A program made the position numbers and the translations under genes. Under the pieces are notes generated by a model, which was not told where the DNA came from, searched no databases, and worked only from the letters and a program-made list of their open reading frames with translations. Source: Nanosynbacter sp. (GTDB lineage: Bacteria > Patescibacteriota > Saccharimonadia > Saccharimonadales > Saccharimonadaceae). From it: a DNA stretch of 64,000 bases. Below, piece by piece: positions 60,493-64,000 of this stretch. Position 1 is the first letter of the stretch; every line of letters begins with the position of its first letter. The stretch spans positions 62,001 to 126,000 of the forward strand of contig JABZJS010000001.1 in the NCBI GenBank assembly GCA_015257665.1, given 5' to 3'.

Positions 60493-61275
60493 ATGAACAA
60501 TGAGATACTACAGCCAGCCTATACCACGCTATTGCACCAGTCGATAGAATATTTGGATGAGAGCTTAGGTCAGCCGCAGCTGATTGACAGTCTGGGTGCG
60601 CTGGGCGTCTCGGCAGTAGCGCTTCAGCAGCGGGCGGCGATGCTGACGGTTGCCGATGTCCGCACAGGTGCCACGCAGCGAGAACTCGATGACCATGATG
60701 GTGCAGAGCCGCGCCTCTTCCAGCGTGATCACCAGGTGCAATCACTTGATGGTTGGCATCGGCGCGACATTATTCCTCTTGCAATTGCGCCAGAGACGCG
60801 CGACGTTTGGACGGATATGACCGACCCTATGCCGCTGCAGCGGCAGCAGGCTGACGTAGCGCACAATGCCCCGTGGCGGCTTGGCGCGGCCAAATGGTAC
60901 TATGCACCAAGCCGAATTCTTGCCGCACCACACATGTCGGCCCAGGCGGCACCAGTCAGAATACGTGGCACGTATGCTGCATGTATCGTTGATATGGGGT
61001 GGGTTGGGCGCACTCCCATGCATGCTCGGCCGAATATTGTGATGAATCAGATTAGACTACCTCTCCATGATGATAGCGAGAGGGCGCGCATCATCACAGC
61101 CGGTGTACTCCTCCACGAGTTAAGTCACGCCGATGACGCCATCACCGCTCCTTGTACACCCTGGGGTGAGCCACCGTATACACTATTCTCCTCCGAGCTC
61201 AAGGCATACACATTACAAGCACAGTTCCTTCGCCAGCATGATATACCACCGTACCGTGACTTATCGGCTGTGTAG
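60493..61275 (+). CDS. HExxH-containing protein, truncated by in-frame TAG
   Basis: 260 aa to TAG 61273. A zinc-protease-like HELSHADD motif lies near residue 208 after a hydrophobic helix (IITAGVLL), as in zincins; no signal peptide, so probably cytoplasmic. The same frame continues 38 codons beyond TAG (QIETIRARINRPEQPFD ... LWRMGPR) to TGA 61392 with sensible composition, so a CAG-to-TAG nonsense mutation is likely. Family not recognised. TACAAT 60422-60427 is a possible -10. Confidence 0.6.
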   Translation: MNNEILQPAYTTLLHQSIEYLDESLGQPQLIDSLGALGVSAVALQQRAAMLTVADVRTGATQRELDDHDGAEPRLFQRDHQVQSLDGWHRRDIIPLAIAPETRDVWTDMTDPMPLQRQQADVAHNAPWRLGAAKWYYAPSRILAAPHMSAQAAPVRIRGTYAACIVDMGWVGRTPMHARPNIVMNQIRLPLHDDSERARIITAGVLLHELSHADDAITAPCTPWGEPPYTLFSSELKAYTLQAQFLRQHDIPPYRDLSAV

Positions 61276-61399
61276 CAGATCGAGACGATCCGCGCACGCA
61301 TCAACCGCCCAGAGCAGCCCTTTGACAAAAACCCTACTATCATCCAGGCTCTTGGCGCGGCTGGCGTCCTCTGGCGAATGGGGCCACGATGAGTAGAGG

Positions 61400-61834
61400 T
61401 TAGCTATTGAGAATAATAGAGCGACGCACGGTAAAGATAATAATGGTGAGCAAGAATACGATGCCAATAATGAGAATAGCTAAGCTCACAACATAGAGCC
61501 ACAGCGGGAGAGGCTGCTTTTTCTCTGGGGCGTCTTGAGCATCTTTGTCTTTTTTCTTGTGCCATGGCCGCCAGATTAGCCACCACGCGCCACCACAGGC
61601 AGCGATAATGATAATCTCGATAGCTAAGGCATAAAGGTCGAGACCATAGCGGGCGTGATCACCAAAAGGTATCATGCGCGGTGGGGTGGGTGTCTCGCTC
61701 CAGAAGTGATCATCCTTGGGGTCGAAACAGAGCGTGCGCTCGTGGAGTGGACTAAGCAGCCAGGTGACGGTGTCATCCGTTACATAACGGAGCCTGTACC
61801 GTGGGGTCGGGTCTTTAAGAATAGGCATACACAT
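61400..61834 (-). CDS. small membrane protein
   Basis: 144 aa. Soluble N-terminal 65 residues, then two membrane helices (about 69-88, LYALAIEIIIIAACGGAWWLI, and 112-134, LWLYVVSLAILIIGIVFLL) separated by a Lys/Asp-rich loop. No family recognised. TACAAT on the minus strand ends 8 bases before ATG 61834; ATG 61828 is an alternative. It overlaps nothing but sits 8 bases past the read-through end of the 60493 frame. Confidence 0.65.
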   Translation of the reverse strand: MCMPILKDPTPRYRLRYVTDDTVTWLLSPLHERTLCFDPKDDHFWSETPTPPRMIPFGDHARYGLDLYALAIEIIIIAACGGAWWLIWRPWHKKKDKDAQDAPEKKQPLPLWLYVVSLAILIIGIVFLLTIIIFTVRRSIILNS

Positions 61835-61884
61835 ATATTGCTATTGTATATTATTTTTTGCTAATAGTGCAAGAAGGTGCTGCT

Positions 61885-62568
61885 CTATTGCGCAGCGACG
61901 TCTTCCCACTTACCTCGCGGTAATTTGCCCAGGCTATAGCTGCCAAAGTGCGTGCGGTGCAGGCGCGTGACGGTGTAGCCTAGGGTAGCGAAGGTACGGC
62001 GGATCTGGCGGTTGCGGCCCTCACTCATGCTAATGTGCCACTCGGTGCGGCTATCGGGTCGAAGACGCGTGAGGATGAGCTGGCTGGTGCCATCGGCAAG
62101 CTGGATGCCGTAGTCGCTGATCATCTGCTGGTGGAGGGGTTCGAGCGGGTGGTCGAGCCGGACGTGGTATTCTTTGACCTTAGCAAACTGTGGGTGGGTC
62201 ATGCGGTAGGCAAAGTCGCCGTTGTTGCTGAGCAAAAGCAAGCCCGAGCTATCGGCATCGAGCCGGCCAACGGGCTTAAGAGCGTGCAACTCTGCTGGTA
62301 AAAGGCTATAAATAGTGGGCTGTGACCCCTGTTGTTTGCGCGAGCAAACGTAGCCCACTGGCTTGTTGAGCATGATAGTACGGTAGGTAACCTGCTCGGG
62401 TAGTGGCGCGCCCTGTACCGTTACCAAGCTGCCTGGCTGGAGGCGGGCACCGAGCACAGCTACCTCGCCATCAACTACGACATCTCCAGCGGCGATCAGG
62501 TCGTCCGCTTGGCGGCGCGACAGGCCCAGCACAAGAGCAATGTGTTTGTTGAGGCGAGTAGTCGACAT
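61885..62568 (-). CDS. RsuA/RluB-family pseudouridine synthase
   Basis: 227 aa. N-terminal S4 RNA-binding domain (TRLNKHIALVLGLSRRQADDLI), then the synthase core with the catalytic Asp in VGRLDADSSGLLLLSNNG and the family motif MSEGRNRQIRRTFATLGYTV and LHRTHFG. It would modify uridines in 16S or 23S rRNA (rsuA, rluB, rluE or rluF type; not distinguishable here). TATAAT (62575-62580) ends 6 bases before the start. Confidence 0.9.
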   Translation of the reverse strand: MSTTRLNKHIALVLGLSRRQADDLIAAGDVVVDGEVAVLGARLQPGSLVTVQGAPLPEQVTYRTIMLNKPVGYVCSRKQQGSQPTIYSLLPAELHALKPVGRLDADSSGLLLLSNNGDFAYRMTHPQFAKVKEYHVRLDHPLEPLHQQMISDYGIQLADGTSQLILTRLRPDSRTEWHISMSEGRNRQIRRTFATLGYTVTRLHRTHFGSYSLGKLPRGKWEDVAAQ

Positions 62569-62633
62569 GCCTCTATTATATCACCCAGGACGTGCTAGCC
62601 GAAGGTTCGGCTCTGCGCTCATAACTCTCTCAA

Positions 62634-62912
62634 TTAATGCTGATGGGTATGACGCGACCACGGCTGAGTAACCGCTGAGACAATGCTCCGCGTGCCGCGG
62701 AGAGCAGCCTGGCCAATGGCACGAATGCGCGTGAAAAGTGGGCTATGTTTGACCTCTGGCACATCAAGTGGGTACTCAAGCGATGGATGCTGGCGGCTAT
62801 CAGCTTGTAGTGGATCGTTACATCGCGCAGCAGGGCCAGTGACAGGGTCATCGGTAGGTTGTTCATGGAATGGGTAGTCGAATAGTGATCGATCGGGCAT
62901 AACAGGCTCCAT
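62634..62912 (-). CDS. hypothetical protein
   Basis: 92 aa (or 88 from the internal ATG at 62900). Hydrophilic, Pro/His/Arg-rich, with one amphipathic stretch (SPLFTRIRAIGQAALRGTRSIVSAV). TATACT (62929-62934) lies upstream on the minus strand. No family recognised. Confidence 0.5.
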   Translation of the reverse strand: MEPVMPDRSLFDYPFHEQPTDDPVTGPAARCNDPLQADSRQHPSLEYPLDVPEVKHSPLFTRIRAIGQAALRGTRSIVSAVTQPWSRHTHQH

Positions 62913-62963
62913 GCAATGATGATTACCTAGTATAGCACGTGTGAAGCGATATGGATACGCTTT

Positions 62964-63962
62964 TTAGTGCGACCCGGCCGATGGCGCTGCCCGCTCAGTC
63001 TCTTCGAAACTGAGGTTGTCGTGGCTATGCTGTATGGCTGGTGCTGGGCGCGAAGGCGCAGCTTCTGGCTGAGGCACTGATACTGCATGATGAGTGGTTG
63101 ATGGTTGCCCTGCTGCGGTGTTGATGGGCTGTGCTGCAGCAACGGGAGCTGGACGGATGGCATCGTAAAGTGGATGATCGACTGGCGAGACCGACGGATG
63201 AGCGGCTGCACTGCCCTGGAGCAACGCCGCGGCTAGTGCATCAGACGGGTCTGCAGCAATGGCTTGTGTGCTGTGCGGTGTAATGGCTGCACTATCAGGA
63301 GCAGGATGAGCTGGTGAATCCTCGTGATGCTCGTGGTGAGCAGCTGGTGGCTGAACTACGGCTACTGGCGCAGTATGGCTTAGTGCTGGTGCGTCGTATG
63401 CTGTGGCGGTTGGTACTGGTGGTTCGACTGGAATCGGAGTCGGAATGGTGTCCATCTGCTCATTAAGGCTGGCCACGGCGTCTGTGACGAGCTGGTTTTG
63501 GCTTGGCTGGTAGACAGCTGCATCGGTATCTGTCTCATCATCGGTTTGCTGCGTGCTTGTGCGGAGAGCTTCGGCTAACTCGGCTTCGTCGTCGGCTGGA
63601 GTGTGGGTATAGTGAGCAGACTGGCTCGCCACAATGTGGTGCTGCACATCTGGAATACCTGATGGCGCTGTGCTATGCGGCGCAATAATATCGTTAATGA
63701 GTGGCTGAGTAGCGGGAGCGTCGCTGGCTAGCGGTGCGTGTAGATGTGGAGCTTCTGCTGAGCTTGGTGCGCTATTAGTAGGGGCTGGGTGTTCATCGTG
63801 ATGTGTGATGATCTCGGCCTCTGGTGCCTCTTCGGCTGGCGGCAAGGTGAATGGCTGTGGCGTAGTGGGCTCGGCTGGCGGCTGCGGCGCTGTGGGCTGT
63901 GAAGTACCATTGGCGGCATCGAGTTCGTCATCTATTAAGCTGGCATAATCTGGCCTTGGCAT
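62964..63962 (-). CDS. intrinsically disordered Pro/Ala/His-rich protein
   Basis: 332 aa composed mainly of Pro, Ala, Thr, His, Glu and Asp with no hydrophobic segment and no folded-domain pattern. Short recurrent elements (APAPSAEAPHLHAPL-like, PQPPAEPTTPQP) resemble linker regions. The frame is open to the window edge, so the gene could start further upstream, but TACAGT 5 bases before ATG 63962 fits a leaderless start. It may be a surface or scaffolding linker protein; function unknown. Confidence 0.55.
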   Translation of the reverse strand: MPRPDYASLIDDELDAANGTSQPTAPQPPAEPTTPQPFTLPPAEEAPEAEIITHHDEHPAPTNSAPSSAEAPHLHAPLASDAPATQPLINDIIAPHSTAPSGIPDVQHHIVASQSAHYTHTPADDEAELAEALRTSTQQTDDETDTDAAVYQPSQNQLVTDAVASLNEQMDTIPTPIPVEPPVPTATAYDAPALSHTAPVAVVQPPAAHHEHHEDSPAHPAPDSAAITPHSTQAIAADPSDALAAALLQGSAAAHPSVSPVDHPLYDAIRPAPVAAAQPINTAAGQPSTTHHAVSVPQPEAAPSRPAPAIQHSHDNLSFEETERAAPSAGSH

Positions 63963-64000
63963 AGAAGACTGTAGCGGGTGGATTACTCGCTCACCCAGGC

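Noticed and set aside
1..64000. Alternative genetic code with TGA as gl glycine
   Set aside because: Many core genes end at TGA directly overlapped by the next start (for example 1267-1269, 1656-1658, 8637-8639), so TGA is a stop here.
1..64000. CRISPR array or insertion sequence
   Set aside because: No regularly spaced direct repeats and no transposase or integrase-like protein were seen. The closest signals are the propeller coding repeats and the 58.3-kb inverted repeats.

Overview
The window looks like a chromosomal segment of a Patescibacteria/CPR bacterium, most probably a Saccharibacteria (TM7) relative. This is inference from gene content: a compact dcw cell-wall cluster, a one-chain class II glycyl-tRNA synthetase, a sigma-region-4/HARE-HTH protein, many short orphan genes, and surface proteins with LADTG sorting signals, as expected for an epibiont. 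TGA acts as an ordinary stop throughout (for example at 1267-1269 and 1656-1658), so the Gly-TGA code of Gracilibacteria/Absconditabacteria is excluded. Many genes have a TATAAT/TACAAT/TATACT-like -10 box ending only 6-9 bases before the start codon and no Shine-Dalgarno, suggesting widespread leaderless mRNAs. I found no tRNA, rRNA, insertion sequence or CRISPR array.

Layout. 1-4,000: a partial gene, a kinase/response-regulator/recO operon, and glyQS. 4,000-7,000: an AT-rich accessory island with a DUF3800 gene, a structured leader RNA abutting a frame-disrupted reverse transcriptase (a retron-like arrangement), a frameshifted orphan with a canonical A AAA AAG slip site, and an Imm5-like immunity gene. 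7,200-13,140: a CPBP protease, an AbrB-antitoxin/Doc toxin pair, and two LADTG-anchored beta-propeller proteins, one carrying a GH16 glycanase domain. 13,300-22,800: a second DUF3800 gene, a pseudogene, hpt, NUDIX, SUKH, amidotransferase, VOC, a WYL regulator and RNase HI. 22,890-24,087: a SAM-I riboswitch with a translational platform in front of metK. 25,100-28,850: a Pif1-like helicase, a CheD-like gene broken at an (AG)5 tract, and a solo KwaB-like (DUF4868) gene.

28,850-43,240: a GH1 glycosidase, yvcK, a HAD protein and galU, then the cell-division and envelope cluster mraZ - rsmH - ftsL - ftsI - mraY - ftsW - murG - ftsQ. An array of MraZ boxes and a DnaA-box cluster precede mraZ. Two copies of a structured RNA element, 54 bp identical in the core with compensatory changes in flanking stems, lie at about 28.9 kb (plus) and 34.8 kb (minus); the second sits between mraZ and rsmH. 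43,240-45,170 has no convincing gene. 45,170-51,600 is a minus-strand block: methyltransferase, sigma/HARE-HTH protein, topA, CDP-alcohol phosphatidyltransferase, dprA. A stand-alone noncoding RNA gene with consensus promoter and terminator follows at 51,596-51,909. 52,490-64,000: a divergent pair of membrane-anchored trypsin-like proteins, a TerC/DUF475 protein, pth, a CobW-type GTPase, an orphan gene bracketed by inverted repeats, der, a HExxH protein ending at an in-frame TAG, a pseudouridine synthase, and a disordered Pro/Ala/His-rich protein.

Main leads: the retron-like unit, the covarying RNA element, the 51.6-kb RNA gene, and several genes whose start and body are split by one base at simple-sequence tracts (contingency loci, programmed frameshifting, decay or assembly error).
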